DNA from: Verrucomicrobiaceae bacterium
GTDB lineage: Bacteria; Verrucomicrobiota; Verrucomicrobiia; Verrucomicrobiales; Verrucomicrobiaceae
Length of the DNA: 64,000 nucleotides
Assembly: GCA_016795465.1 (NCBI GenBank)
Contig: JAEUHK010000101.1
Coordinates: forward strand, 40,307-104,306
Direction: 5' to 3'
Of this stretch, positions 23,994 to 31,839 are shown in pieces. Each line of letters starts with the position of its first letter. Positions within the stretch are counted from its first letter, which is position 1. A model generated the notes under the pieces. It was not told the DNA's origin, searched no databases, and saw only the letters and a program-made list of their open reading frames with translations. The position numbers and the translations under genes were made by a program.

Positions 23994-25315
23994 GGGTGCT
24001 GCATCAGCCACCGTGCCAGCTTGCTCTCGACCTCTGCCTTGGGAGTGGCGAAGCGCTCGCGGCTGCGTTTGAGCAGGCGCTCGCGGCGGCCTGCATGAGT
24101 CTCGATGGGAGGGGAAAGCTGAGTGCGTTGGAAGTGCATCGCGCCATCGGCAGATTGGTTACGGATGAGTGTTTCGTAGCGCGGCAGATCGACGAACTGC
24201 CGCGCGTGGAATTCTTCGCCGAACTCGCCGTGCAGATGCTCGGCATCAGCGAAGCCGACACGAAAGGCGACGAGGGTGCCGACATTGCCAAACACGGCCT
24301 CCCGTACGGTGGGGGAGAGTTGAGCGATGTATTGATGGCTCAAGGTGAGGTTGAGCCGGTATTTTCGCGCTTCGGCAAGAATCGAGGTAAAGGACTCGGT
24401 GGCAAAATTTTGGAACTCATCCACGAAGAGATAGAAATCGCGCCGCTGATGCTCGGGCTGGTGGTTGCGGGCCATGGCGGCGAGCTGAAACTGCGTGATG
24501 AGCAGAGAGCCGAGCAGGTTGGATTTGTCGTGGCCGATCTCGCCTTTTGAGAGGTTGGCGATGAAGATGCGGCCCTCGTCCATGACAAAGGGGATGCTCA
24601 CCTTGTTCCGCACCTGGCCGATGATATTGCGGATGACGGGGGAGAGGAGCAACTGACCGGCCTTGTTCTGGATGGGCGCGATGGCCTCGCGCCTGAAGCG
24701 CGGCTCCCAGCTCTCGTATTCGTTCTCCCAAAAGTCGCGCAGGAAAGGATCATCGACCTGATTGACCACCCATCGGCGATAGGCCGCGTCGGTGAGTAGG
24801 CGATTGAGTCCGAGGAGAGTGGTGTTCGGGCAATGCGCGAGAGCAGCGATGGCGTTGTGCAGGATGTATTCGAGCCTTGGCCCCCAGCTTTCATGCCAGA
24901 GACTCTTGAAGGCGCTCACGATGCCGGAGGCCACGAGCTGACGATCCTCCGGTGTGGTCTGGGCGAGTAAATTGAGTCCGATGGGGTGATCGAGGTCGCC
25001 AGGATGGAAATATACAGTCTGCTCGGCCCGCTCGGGCGGGATGTGAAGAAGCAAATCCTCCGCCAGATCACCATGCGGGTCGATGAGTCCGACACCGTGC
25101 CCTTGCTGGATTAGTTGAAGGACGAGGTTGCGCAAGAGCGTCGTCTTCCCGGAACCTGTCTTTCCGATGATGTAGGTGTGATAGCGTGCATCAGCCAGAT
25201 CGAAACCAAACGGCACCTCGCCGCCCCACGCCTGCCTCATGCCGATGTGAAGATCATGCTCTTCCATGTGTGTGTTCAAGCCGCCAAGGCCAGCCGCCGC
25301 TCCAGAAAGGAACAT
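23990..25315 (-). CDS. TraD/VirD4-like conjugative DNA-transfer ATPase
   Basis: 441 residues. Walker A is GKTGSGKT (51-58), Walker B is YLFVDEFQNFAT, and the C-terminal TraM-recognition-type part has LTLSHQYIAQLSPTVREAVFGNVGTLVAFRVG. There are no N-terminal membrane helices, so it belongs to the soluble VirD4/HerA-like type common in PVC and actinobacterial elements rather than classical TraD. It would pump DNA at a transfer channel. No relaxase or mating-pore genes are in the window, so the element may be mobilisable only. The first 16 residues before MEEHDL may be extra, since a second Met is available. Confidence 0.85.
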   Translation of the reverse strand: MFLSGAAAGLGGLNTHMEEHDLHIGMRQAWGGEVPFGFDLADARYHTYIIGKTGSGKTTLLRNLVLQLIQQGHGVGLIDPHGDLAEDLLLHIPPERAEQTVYFHPGDLDHPIGLNLLAQTTPEDRQLVASGIVSAFKSLWHESWGPRLEYILHNAIAALAHCPNTTLLGLNRLLTDAAYRRWVVNQVDDPFLRDFWENEYESWEPRFRREAIAPIQNKAGQLLLSPVIRNIIGQVRNKVSIPFVMDEGRIFIANLSKGEIGHDKSNLLGSLLITQFQLAAMARNHQPEHQRRDFYLFVDEFQNFATESFTSILAEARKYRLNLTLSHQYIAQLSPTVREAVFGNVGTLVAFRVGFADAEHLHGEFGEEFHARQFVDLPRYETLIRNQSADGAMHFQRTQLSPPIETHAGRRERLLKRSRERFATPKAEVESKLARWLMQHP

Positions 25316-25532
25316 TGATGAAAACCGGGCCAGAGATCACCCCCTCGTCAAAATGGGTGCCAGCCCAGCAAGTCACCTGGCAAACGTCTTGTGGATCGAG
25401 CCAGGCGGGTAACGGCAACTGGCCTCGACGGCTGAAAGCGTGAGACATTATAGCATGAACCACCGGCCCGCCCTTATAGCCGAGTGGGTAGTAGAGCCCA
25501 AAATGCAGTGTCCAAAAGACATAGACTCTAAT

Positions 25533-25577
25533 TGTCGATTGACAGAATGGTAAGCATATCTTACCCATATGTAAGAT
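25533..25577 (+). promoter_or_regulatory. Promoter/operator of the hypermodification operon
   Basis: Two perfect dyads share a half-site: GGTAAG (25549-25554)/CTTACC (25560-25565), and ATCTTAC (25558-25564)/GTAAGAT (25571-25577). TTGTCG at 25533 with TATCTT at 25557 (18-bp spacer) is a fair promoter, and a TTGACA lies at 25539. The dyads cover the -10 region and reach two bases from the first start codon, so binding would block transcription. No Shine-Dalgarno sequence fits, so the first mRNA could be leaderless or nearly so. The XRE protein at 25884 is the likely binder. The remaining gap (25316-25532) shows nothing convincing. Confidence 0.55.
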
Positions 25578-25578
25578 T

Positions 25579-25875
25579 ATGGAACCAAACCTTCAAGACT
25601 ACCCATCCAGAACTACGGTGATAGATTGTCTCCGCGAATATTCAGACAACGTCGTTGAGGAGCAGATCAACTATCAGTCGGACCTTGAGATTGTTTTTGG
25701 CTTAGATTCCTTCTCCGGCATTGAACTCGCATGCGAATTCACCGCGCGGCTGGGAGTTCAGATTCCCAAGAATGACAATCCACTTACCTGTGTGGATGAG
25801 GACACTGGATACAAACGCTTTCGCCGTTTTGGTGAACTTCTTGAATACCTTGCGGAGCTACCACAAACCCGATAA
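25579..25875 (+). CDS. Acyl-carrier-protein-like protein
   Basis: 98 residues. VEEQINYQSDLEIVFGLDSFSGIELACEFTARLGVQIPKND is the pattern of an acyl carrier protein: GLDSFSGIEL (41-50) holds Ser44 at the phosphopantetheine-attachment position of DSL, followed by helix II and the acidic loop. The C-terminal third (TGYKRFRRFGELLEYLAELPQ) fits helix IV, as in Fe2+-dependent or standalone ACPs. First gene of the operon, nine bases from the XRE gene. An ACP would tether an acyl or aminoacyl group for transfer; its place ahead of DNA-base modification genes is unusual. Identification is by pattern only. Confidence 0.6.
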   Translation: MEPNLQDYPSRTTVIDCLREYSDNVVEEQINYQSDLEIVFGLDSFSGIELACEFTARLGVQIPKNDNPLTCVDEDTGYKRFRRFGELLEYLAELPQTR

Positions 25876-25883
25876 ACACGACT

Positions 25884-26222
25884 ATGGCTACCATACCAGA
25901 TAAAGATCTTTCGGATCGTCTCAGAGCCTCGCGCGAGCAAGCCGGCCTTTCGCAATCGCAGGTGGCGAGAATGCTGGACTATCTGCGCCCTACAATCTCC
26001 GAGATAGAGGCCGGACGGAGAAAGGTCACCGCAGAGGAATTGGGGAAATTCGCTGACATTTACGGAGTCACAACAGAGTGGCTTCTTGGTCGATCCGCCC
26101 CTAAAGACTCGATACCACCTTCGCTGCTCTTGGCCGCTCGTGAATTAGGCAAACTACAGAAATCCGATCTTGATAAGGTTATTGATTTTCTCAAAACGGT
26201 GAAGAGCCACAACGACAAATGA
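25884..26222 (+). CDS. XRE-family repressor of ImmR type
   Basis: 112 residues. The N-terminal HTH (about 8-62: LSDRLRASREQAGLSQSQVARMLDYLRPTISEIEAGRRKVTAEELGKFADIYGVTTEWLLG) is a compact Cro/CI-type domain, followed by a short helical tail (DLDKVIDFLKTVK). Its stop overlaps the next start as ATGA (26219-26222), coupling it to an ImmA/IrrE protease. This is the arrangement of repressor/antirepressor pairs in integrative elements and temperate phages, where the protease cleaves the repressor after DNA damage or other signals. Likely binds the dyads at 25549-25577. Confidence 0.88.
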   Translation: MATIPDKDLSDRLRASREQAGLSQSQVARMLDYLRPTISEIEAGRRKVTAEELGKFADIYGVTTEWLLGRSAPKDSIPPSLLLAARELGKLQKSDLDKVIDFLKTVKSHNDK

Positions 26223-27076
26223 ACAGGATCGAACTCGCAACGACTGCCCTCAGACGCGCCATCGAAGTTCGACGAGAAGCACAAGTCCCTCGCCTCAACC
26301 CGTTGAATGTTTTCGACTTGGCGATGGGCCATCTAGGCCTCCGCGTACAGTTCATTCAAGGAAGTTCATTCGAGGGCATGTTCGCCAAGGAACAGAACGC
26401 AATCATGGTGCCATCCGAGCGTCCGCATGGGAGACGCGCCTTCTCTGCCGCCCACGAGCTTGGTCATTGGGCTTTTGGGCATGGATCACAGATTGATGAG
26501 GAGTGCTCGCTCGAGCGCTACAATGACAAGCCAGAAGAACGACTCGTAAATATGTTTGCTGGCTACCTCTTGATGTTGCCGCCAGCAATCAAGTCGGGGG
26601 CTGAGCAGTTAGGCATGGACATAGGCAGCCCATCTTATCAGCAGGCATATGAGTTGGCATGTTGGTTTGGAGTTGGCTACGGCACTCTCGTCAATCACTT
26701 GCGATATGGGGTTCAGCTATTGTCTCCCGAGAAATCGATGGAACTTTTGACCCACGAACCAAAGACCATCCGTCGTCACTTCGTGCCAAACCATGCAACC
26801 CGACACCTAGTGGTGGCCTGCAACTTGATTCCGAAGGCTCCTATCGACTTGGCCGTTGGCGACCATTTGTTAGTTCCACTCGGCGCGGATCTTCAACACA
26901 GCAATCTCAGCACCATAGAGAAGACACCACTTGGCATCTTGGCCGAAGCCAAACAATCAGGCATATCACTCATAAATGGCCCGAATGGATGGGCTGCTGC
27001 GGTTCGCGTGATGAAGAAGGATTTTAGCGGATGGGCAAAATACAGACACCTCGAAGACGACGATGAAAATGACTAA
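26219..27076 (+). CDS. ImmA/IrrE-family zinc metallopeptidase
   Basis: 285 residues. AAHELGHWAFGHG carries the zinc motif HELGH (79-83), and further on come the family's VNMFAGYLLMLPPAI and PSYQQAYELACWFGVGYGTLVNHL regions. The last 90 residues form an extra domain with strands (VGDHLLVPLGADLQHS, GPNGWAAAVRVMKKDF), perhaps for sensing. ImmA/IrrE proteins cleave partner XRE repressors. Its coupling to the XRE gene means expression of the downstream enzymes is probably induced by proteolysis. It overlaps the next gene by 14 bp. Confidence 0.88.
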   Translation: MNRIELATTALRRAIEVRREAQVPRLNPLNVFDLAMGHLGLRVQFIQGSSFEGMFAKEQNAIMVPSERPHGRRAFSAAHELGHWAFGHGSQIDEECSLERYNDKPEERLVNMFAGYLLMLPPAIKSGAEQLGMDIGSPSYQQAYELACWFGVGYGTLVNHLRYGVQLLSPEKSMELLTHEPKTIRRHFVPNHATRHLVVACNLIPKAPIDLAVGDHLLVPLGADLQHSNLSTIEKTPLGILAEAKQSGISLINGPNGWAAAVRVMKKDFSGWAKYRHLEDDDEND

Positions 27077-27899
27077 CTGCGATGAAATTATTCACGGCTC
27101 AGACGTGGCCGAGGTTTGGGCAATGCTGTTTGCGCGAGCAATGGAGCCCGGCTGTGACCATCTCGGCCCTACGATGGTTCGGATTCGAACGGATGACGCT
27201 CGTCAGATGGTTGAATCCGATAGCCCAGTGAGATCGGCGATTGATGCTGTGCTCAGGGCCGCAGGAAGCCCGCGTGTCAGAGAGACGGCGAGTCTGATCT
27301 TTCCGTATTCGCCTTGGCGAGCGAAGCTGTCGGACATTGATGCGCTCACAACTTGGTATGTTGGGGAATTTATGCCCCGATTGAAGGTGATTGCTCCTTC
27401 GCAGTTCCGCCACACCTACTTTGAGCGAATGGTGGACTTTGACGGCACTGGGATGAGTGACTCCTCGGGCAACAATCAGTTGAAGTTCATCCTCGATAGA
27501 TGTGCCGAGACAAGTGAGCGGCGAACACATTTCAGACAATCAGGGCTTCAGGTCTCGATCTTTGATCCAAGACGTGATCACACTCGCAGTGCTCAGAAGA
27601 ATTTCCCGTGCCTCCAGCAACTCGGATTTTACTTCCTCGAAGACGGATCGCTTGGGTTAAGTGCATACTATCCAACTCAAGTCATTGTCGAGCGCGCCTA
27701 CGGCAACTATTTGGGTCTGTGTCAGTTGGGAGTGTTTATGGCTCACCAACTTGACGTTCCATTCCGAGAGTTTGTCTGTTTTGTCGGATCACCTCGCCTC
27801 AACTTCAAGAAAAAGGACCTCCGGGAACTTGAGAGCAGACTACTAGAACTGCGGCTAGAGATCGACACTCGCCACACACCAGATGTCACCGTTTCATGA
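27063..27899 (+). CDS. Divergent thymidylate-synthase-superfamily protein
   Basis: 278 residues. The C-terminal half follows the ThyA layout: FPCLQQLGFYFLEDGSLGLSAYYPTQ, where Cys183 in PC corresponds to the ThyA nucleophile and the strand after it to the dimer-interface sheet; then ERAYGNYLGLCQLGVFMAHQLDV, where Asn215 matches the substrate-base Asn; and FVCFVGSPRLN in place of the GDAHIY end. The N-terminal half (WAMLFARAMEPGCDHLGPTMVRIRT) is not classical. It could hydroxymethylate or otherwise alter dUMP-type substrates, or have lost folate chemistry. ATGA overlap with the kinase gene downstream. Confidence 0.65.
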   Translation: MKMTNCDEIIHGSDVAEVWAMLFARAMEPGCDHLGPTMVRIRTDDARQMVESDSPVRSAIDAVLRAAGSPRVRETASLIFPYSPWRAKLSDIDALTTWYVGEFMPRLKVIAPSQFRHTYFERMVDFDGTGMSDSSGNNQLKFILDRCAETSERRTHFRQSGLQVSIFDPRRDHTRSAQKNFPCLQQLGFYFLEDGSLGLSAYYPTQVIVERAYGNYLGLCQLGVFMAHQLDVPFREFVCFVGSPRLNFKKKDLRELESRLLELRLEIDTRHTPDVTVS

Positions 27900-28513
27900 A
27901 GACTCAAGTAGGACGCCTCATCGTAATCGAAGGCCCGGATGGTGTCGGAAAAACGAGAATCGTTCACGACCTTGTGAATGTCCTAAAAACCAACTCGCAA
28001 CACATTGTTAGCCTTTCCTTTCCTGGAAGGGAACCTGGAACGCTTGGATCGCTTGTGTATTCCTTACACCATAAATTAGAGGCATTTGGTCTAAACACAA
28101 TCACTCCAGCCGCTTTGCAAACGCTCCACATTGCAGCGCATTTGGACACTATTGAAACAAGGATCAAGCCGCTACTGAATCAAGGCACGACGGTGGTGCT
28201 TGATCGCTTTTGGTGGTCAACGCTTGTCTATGGCACTGTGGCCGGGATAGAACGGTCAACTTTGGAGCACCTTATCGCTGCTGAGAACTCTGTCTGGTAT
28301 CCTCACATCCCGAAGTGTCTGATTCTGCTGGATCGACAATCGTCGCTCCGGCCAGAGCCGAGCCGTGATTGGGAAAAGCTCAAGGCCGCATACGCAAGAC
28401 TCGCCAAGGAGGAGCAAACTAGCTTTCCGGTGCATAGAGTATGCAACGATGGTGAACCAACTGAAACGCTCGATAATATATGCCAAATCCTCGCGGAAGA
28501 CCTCGCAAACTAA
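27896..28513 (+). CDS. Thymidylate-kinase-like nucleotide kinase
   Basis: 205 residues. P-loop GPDGVGKT (13-20), DRFWWSTLVYG with the DR motif (103-104), and the FPGREPGTLG substrate loop (42-51) identify the TMPK family; PKCLILLDRQSS is the strand before the LID. The usual RxGE-type LID appears as QSSLRPEPSRDWEKL. In this context it may phosphorylate 5-hydroxymethyl-dUMP rather than dTMP, since the chromosome should have its own tmk. The start overlaps the previous stop as ATGA, and the gene runs 34 bp into the next. Confidence 0.82.
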   Translation: MKTQVGRLIVIEGPDGVGKTRIVHDLVNVLKTNSQHIVSLSFPGREPGTLGSLVYSLHHKLEAFGLNTITPAALQTLHIAAHLDTIETRIKPLLNQGTTVVLDRFWWSTLVYGTVAGIERSTLEHLIAAENSVWYPHIPKCLILLDRQSSLRPEPSRDWEKLKAAYARLAKEEQTSFPVHRVCNDGEPTETLDNICQILAEDLAN

Positions 28514-29586
28514 AGCAGATCATTGAGAACGAGTGTCGCGAGCAGGAAGCCCCGTTGCTGGGACTCTCATTTGAAAAAAACATCGCAGATGTTCCAGCTC
28601 CAAATTGGGCACCTGTAAAGACCTCGCCGGTGTTCGATACCTATTGGCGATTTGCTGCCGAGCGTCAGAAGATTTTCTTTGCACGGGTTCGCGAAGATTG
28701 TGCTCCATGGACTAGTGATAGGATACTGTTGGAGCACAAATTCACGAACGCATACCGGGCCTCTGATCGTGTCAGTCAGTATTTGATACGAAACGTGATC
28801 TACAGTGGGGACCAGTCACCAAATGAAGTTTTTTTCCGCACAATACTGTTCAAGTTCTTCAATCGTATCGAAACGTGGGAGCTATTAACCTCATCGTTTG
28901 GGCAGCCCCGTTTTTCTGATTTTGATCTTGATCGCTATGCTGCGGTTCTTGATGAAGCGATGAACGCAGGCGAACGCATTTACTCTGCAGCCTACATCAT
29001 GCCTTCAGGCGGTAAAGCTGCAGGGCCAGGCAGAAAGCACCATATGCATCTTCGACTGCTTCAGCGAATGCTATTAGAGGAGCTTCCCGACCGATTGACT
29101 GATTGTCGTAACATGCGACTGGCGTTCGAACTGTTGAGGGCATATCCGACAATTGGTGACTTCCTAGCTTACCAGTATGTCACCGATCTCAACTACGGAC
29201 CCCTGCTGAACTTCTCTGAAATGCAGTTCGTCTGTCCAGGGCCAGGGGCAAAAGACGGTATCCGCAAATGTTTCAGTGATACTGCCGGACTGAGCGAGCC
29301 TGAATTGATCAAATTGATGGCGGAGCGACAAGATGATGAGTTCCTGCGTTTGGGGATAAGGTTTGAGAGTCTCTGGGGGCGGAAATTACAACTGATAGAC
29401 TGTCAGAACCTTTTTTGCGAAGTGGACAAATACGCGAGGGTGGCACACCCGGAAATCAGCGGTCACACTGGTCGAACGAGGATCAAACAGAAGTTTCGCC
29501 CTACAATAGAGCCAATCACTCTTTGGTATCCGCCGAAGTGGGGGATCAACGACAAACTGCCATCCGCAAGACTACATGTTCACTAA
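28480..29586 (+). CDS. 5-hmdU DNA kinase-family protein (HMUDK_hel; former alpha-glutamyl/putrescinyl thymine pyrophosphorylase)
   Basis: 368 residues. The family pattern is strong: FDTYWRFAAERQKIFFARV, PWTSDRILLEHKFTNAYRASDRVSQYLIRNVIY, then YVTDLNYGPLLNFSEMQFVCPGPGAKDGIRKCF and LQLIDCQNLFCEVDKYARVAHPE. Phage members phosphorylate 5-hydroxymethyl-deoxyuridine within DNA, priming the base for substitution by an amine or amino acid. Bacterial members of this clade are known from sequence but uncharacterised as far as I know. The N-terminus PRGRPRKLK resembles an AT-hook, which would aid DNA binding. Start at 28480 overlaps the kinase gene; the next gene overlaps its end by 11 bp. Confidence 0.8.
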   Translation: MPNPRGRPRKLKQIIENECREQEAPLLGLSFEKNIADVPAPNWAPVKTSPVFDTYWRFAAERQKIFFARVREDCAPWTSDRILLEHKFTNAYRASDRVSQYLIRNVIYSGDQSPNEVFFRTILFKFFNRIETWELLTSSFGQPRFSDFDLDRYAAVLDEAMNAGERIYSAAYIMPSGGKAAGPGRKHHMHLRLLQRMLLEELPDRLTDCRNMRLAFELLRAYPTIGDFLAYQYVTDLNYGPLLNFSEMQFVCPGPGAKDGIRKCFSDTAGLSEPELIKLMAERQDDEFLRLGIRFESLWGRKLQLIDCQNLFCEVDKYARVAHPEISGHTGRTRIKQKFRPTIEPITLWYPPKWGINDKLPSARLHVH

Positions 29587-30580
29587 CATTGAAAGCAATA
29601 CCGCAGATGAGCTGTGGCTAACGGCCGTTGATCTGTTTCGCGATGGTAAGTCTGCCAAGCAATCGAGCAGGTCGGGGATTACCGATGAGGTGCTTCACGC
29701 AGCTCTGTGCCTGCATGATCCCCGACAGCGATGGGTTGTCTCGCGAAGTCCAGGGTTGAATCCAGCGTTTGCAATGGCGGAGGTTATTTGGATGCTTCGA
29801 GGGCGCAACGACTCGGCTTTCTTAACCTACTTCAACACAGCCCTCCCGAAGTTTGCAGGCACTGGTACGACCTTCCATGGCGCATACGGATTCCGTCTCC
29901 GCCATCAAACTGGTTTGGACCAATTGGCTCGCGCGTTTCAGGCTTTGCGGTCGAATCCAGAATCTCGGCAAGTCGTCTTGCAAATATGGGACTCTAGCAC
30001 CGACTTTCCGTCAGAAAATGGGGATGCCTTGGCGGCAGATATTCCATGCAATGTATGCGCCATGCTCAAGGTCAGAAGCGGCAAGCTTGATTGGATGCAG
30101 ATCATGCGGAGCAATGATCTGTTTCGAGGTTTGCCCTATAATCTGGTGCAATTCACATCATTGCACGAGATCATGGCTGGTTGGCTTGGAGTGGAACTAG
30201 GCAGTTATCACCACGTCAGTGACAGCCTGCACATCTATGAGGATACCAAGGAGGATGTGTTTGCTGCGTCAGCCGTCGAAGTTCCGAAAAACGTGGACTC
30301 ATTAGCAGCAACCTTTGATGAGACGGAGTCCATCGTGCGAAGCATAGAAAGCTTGATAGTGAGAATCATCGACAAACATGTCACGTCTCCCCAGTTGATT
30401 GAAGAGTTAGGGGCAATGCAAATTCCCGCAGCATGGATGAATATTGCGTCTGTGCTCACAGCCGAGGGTGTCCGAAAAAGACGAGACGGGCGGGCTATAA
30501 TTCAAGCAATGGGGAACTGCATTAATCCAGTGTTTTCTCAAATGTATGATCGTTGGCTGGCTCGAGTCAACAGTGCGTAG
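29576..30580 (+). CDS. Thymidylate synthase-family enzyme, candidate dUMP hydroxymethylase
   Basis: 334 residues. ThyA elements in order: NPAFAMAEVIWMLRGRNDSAFLTYFN (helix A and W80-like region), ADIPCNVCAMLKVR with Cys158 as nucleophile, MRSNDLFRGLPYNLVQFTSLHEIMAG (RS-x-D and the base-reading Asn189) and HHVSDSLHIYED (H-x-Y). Asn189 is the residue that in ThyA selects dUMP; dCMP hydroxymethylases carry Asp there. With the DNA-kinase-family neighbour, a 5-hydroxymethyl-dUMP product is more likely than plain dTMP. The last 110 residues are a helical extension unlike ThyA. dTMP synthesis cannot be excluded by eye. Confidence 0.78.
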   Translation: MFTNIESNTADELWLTAVDLFRDGKSAKQSSRSGITDEVLHAALCLHDPRQRWVVSRSPGLNPAFAMAEVIWMLRGRNDSAFLTYFNTALPKFAGTGTTFHGAYGFRLRHQTGLDQLARAFQALRSNPESRQVVLQIWDSSTDFPSENGDALAADIPCNVCAMLKVRSGKLDWMQIMRSNDLFRGLPYNLVQFTSLHEIMAGWLGVELGSYHHVSDSLHIYEDTKEDVFAASAVEVPKNVDSLAATFDETESIVRSIESLIVRIIDKHVTSPQLIEELGAMQIPAAWMNIASVLTAEGVRKRRDGRAIIQAMGNCINPVFSQMYDRWLARVNSA

Positions 30581-30659
30581 CCGTGGTTGGTAGAACCGCA
30601 CGCTCACTTCCATGCAATACAGTGATTGCAGCTCGCGCAGAAATGTCTGATATGATCGA

Positions 30660-31829
30660 ATGAAATCTGCAAATCTAGACGAGTATCAACGCATCGCAGG
30701 CGACACCGATCAGCTAGGCACAGGAGGTCTTGAGGGGCTTTCGTTCATGCTGCTTGGCTTGTTTGGAGAGGTTGGAACTCTGCTGAGCGCTCTGAAGAAG
30801 AAGCAAAGAGACCGCGAATCATTTGTGGGCTATGAGGAGACAGTTGTCGAGGAATTCGGGGATGTTCTCTGGTATTTCTCTAACATCGCCTCTCGGGCCT
30901 CGCTATCTTTGAGTGTCCTGGCTGAACGGGTTTTCAGGGACTTTCATGACTGGGATCAAGTAACCGAGGGGGGCTTTGGCACATTCGCAGATATTCAAAC
31001 CAAGAAACGTCGCCGAGGCTCTCCAGAGTCTCCCGAGTTTGAGTCCTCGATCATCAATTTGGCTGCGAAAGTTGGCCTTTTACTCAACGATTTTAACAAC
31101 GGTCGGATTTCAACCAACCGCGACACATTGTCAGCTCATCTCGTCGAAGTCTTTCGAACATTGATAGAAGCCGCAAATGTTGCTTCAGTAAGCCTTGATG
31201 ATGCGGTTAGGCACAATGAGTCGAAGATATATAGCCGATGGCCGAAACAAAGGGTTCCAACCCGACTTTTCGACGAAGGTTATGATTCACTGGAACAGTT
31301 GCCCCGACGAATTGAGATGCACATCATCGAGAAGAAGGCGGGAGCCAGAACATTCGTCATCCAGCAATGCAACGGTATCAACATTGGCTCGCAGATAACT
31401 GACAACAAGATCACGCACGATGATTATCGATTTCACGATGCTTTTCATTTGGCTTATGCAGGTATTCTGGGTTGGTCGCCAGTGCTCAGAGGTCTCTTCA
31501 AACTGAAAAGGAAAAGTGTTCCCAAGATAGATGAAGCCCAAGACGGTGCCCGAGCGATCCTCATTGAGGAAGGCATCTCGACGTTGATTTTTCATCGTGC
31601 ACTCCGTTTGAAATATTTCGAGTCGATTACCTCACTAGACTATTCGCTGTTGAAATTAATCCCGGAGTTTGTTGCGGGCTATGAGGTAGAGAAGTGCCAT
31701 TTGTGGGAGTGGGAGAAGGCTATTCTCGAAGGATTTAGAGTGTTCCGCGAACTGCGCGCCAAGCGTCGGGGTATCGTGACGGCAGACCTAGTCAATCGGG
31801 CAGTGCATTTCAGTGACCTCCGGGAGTGA
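30660..31829 (+). CDS. MazG-like nucleotide pyrophosphohydrolase with C-terminal domain
   Basis: 389 residues. The N-terminal part is a MazG-type helical domain: LLGLFGEVGTLLSALKKKQ and EETVVEEFGDVLWYFSNIASRASL (EExx...ExxD metal sites). A second, weaker copy follows near 130-190 (IINLAAKVGLLLNDFNNG, LVEVFRTLIEAANVASVSLDDAV) that has lost some acidic residues. The C-terminal half (RTFVIQQCNGINIGSQITDNKITHDDYRFHDAFHLAYAGILGWSPVLRGL) is conserved-looking but unnamed. A pyrophosphatase fits removal of dTTP so that the modified triphosphate is used, as phages do. It sits 79 bp after the previous stop, so it may have its own promoter. Confidence 0.75.
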   Translation: MKSANLDEYQRIAGDTDQLGTGGLEGLSFMLLGLFGEVGTLLSALKKKQRDRESFVGYEETVVEEFGDVLWYFSNIASRASLSLSVLAERVFRDFHDWDQVTEGGFGTFADIQTKKRRRGSPESPEFESSIINLAAKVGLLLNDFNNGRISTNRDTLSAHLVEVFRTLIEAANVASVSLDDAVRHNESKIYSRWPKQRVPTRLFDEGYDSLEQLPRRIEMHIIEKKAGARTFVIQQCNGINIGSQITDNKITHDDYRFHDAFHLAYAGILGWSPVLRGLFKLKRKSVPKIDEAQDGARAILIEEGISTLIFHRALRLKYFESITSLDYSLLKLIPEFVAGYEVEKCHLWEWEKAILEGFRVFRELRAKRRGIVTADLVNRAVHFSDLRE

Positions 31830-31839
31830 ATTGAACTGG

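Noticed and set aside
25254..25568. Leftward 104-codon frame upstream of the traD-like gene
   Set aside because: Overlaps the traD-like start and the operon promoter on the other strand; composition is not protein-like and no motif is present.
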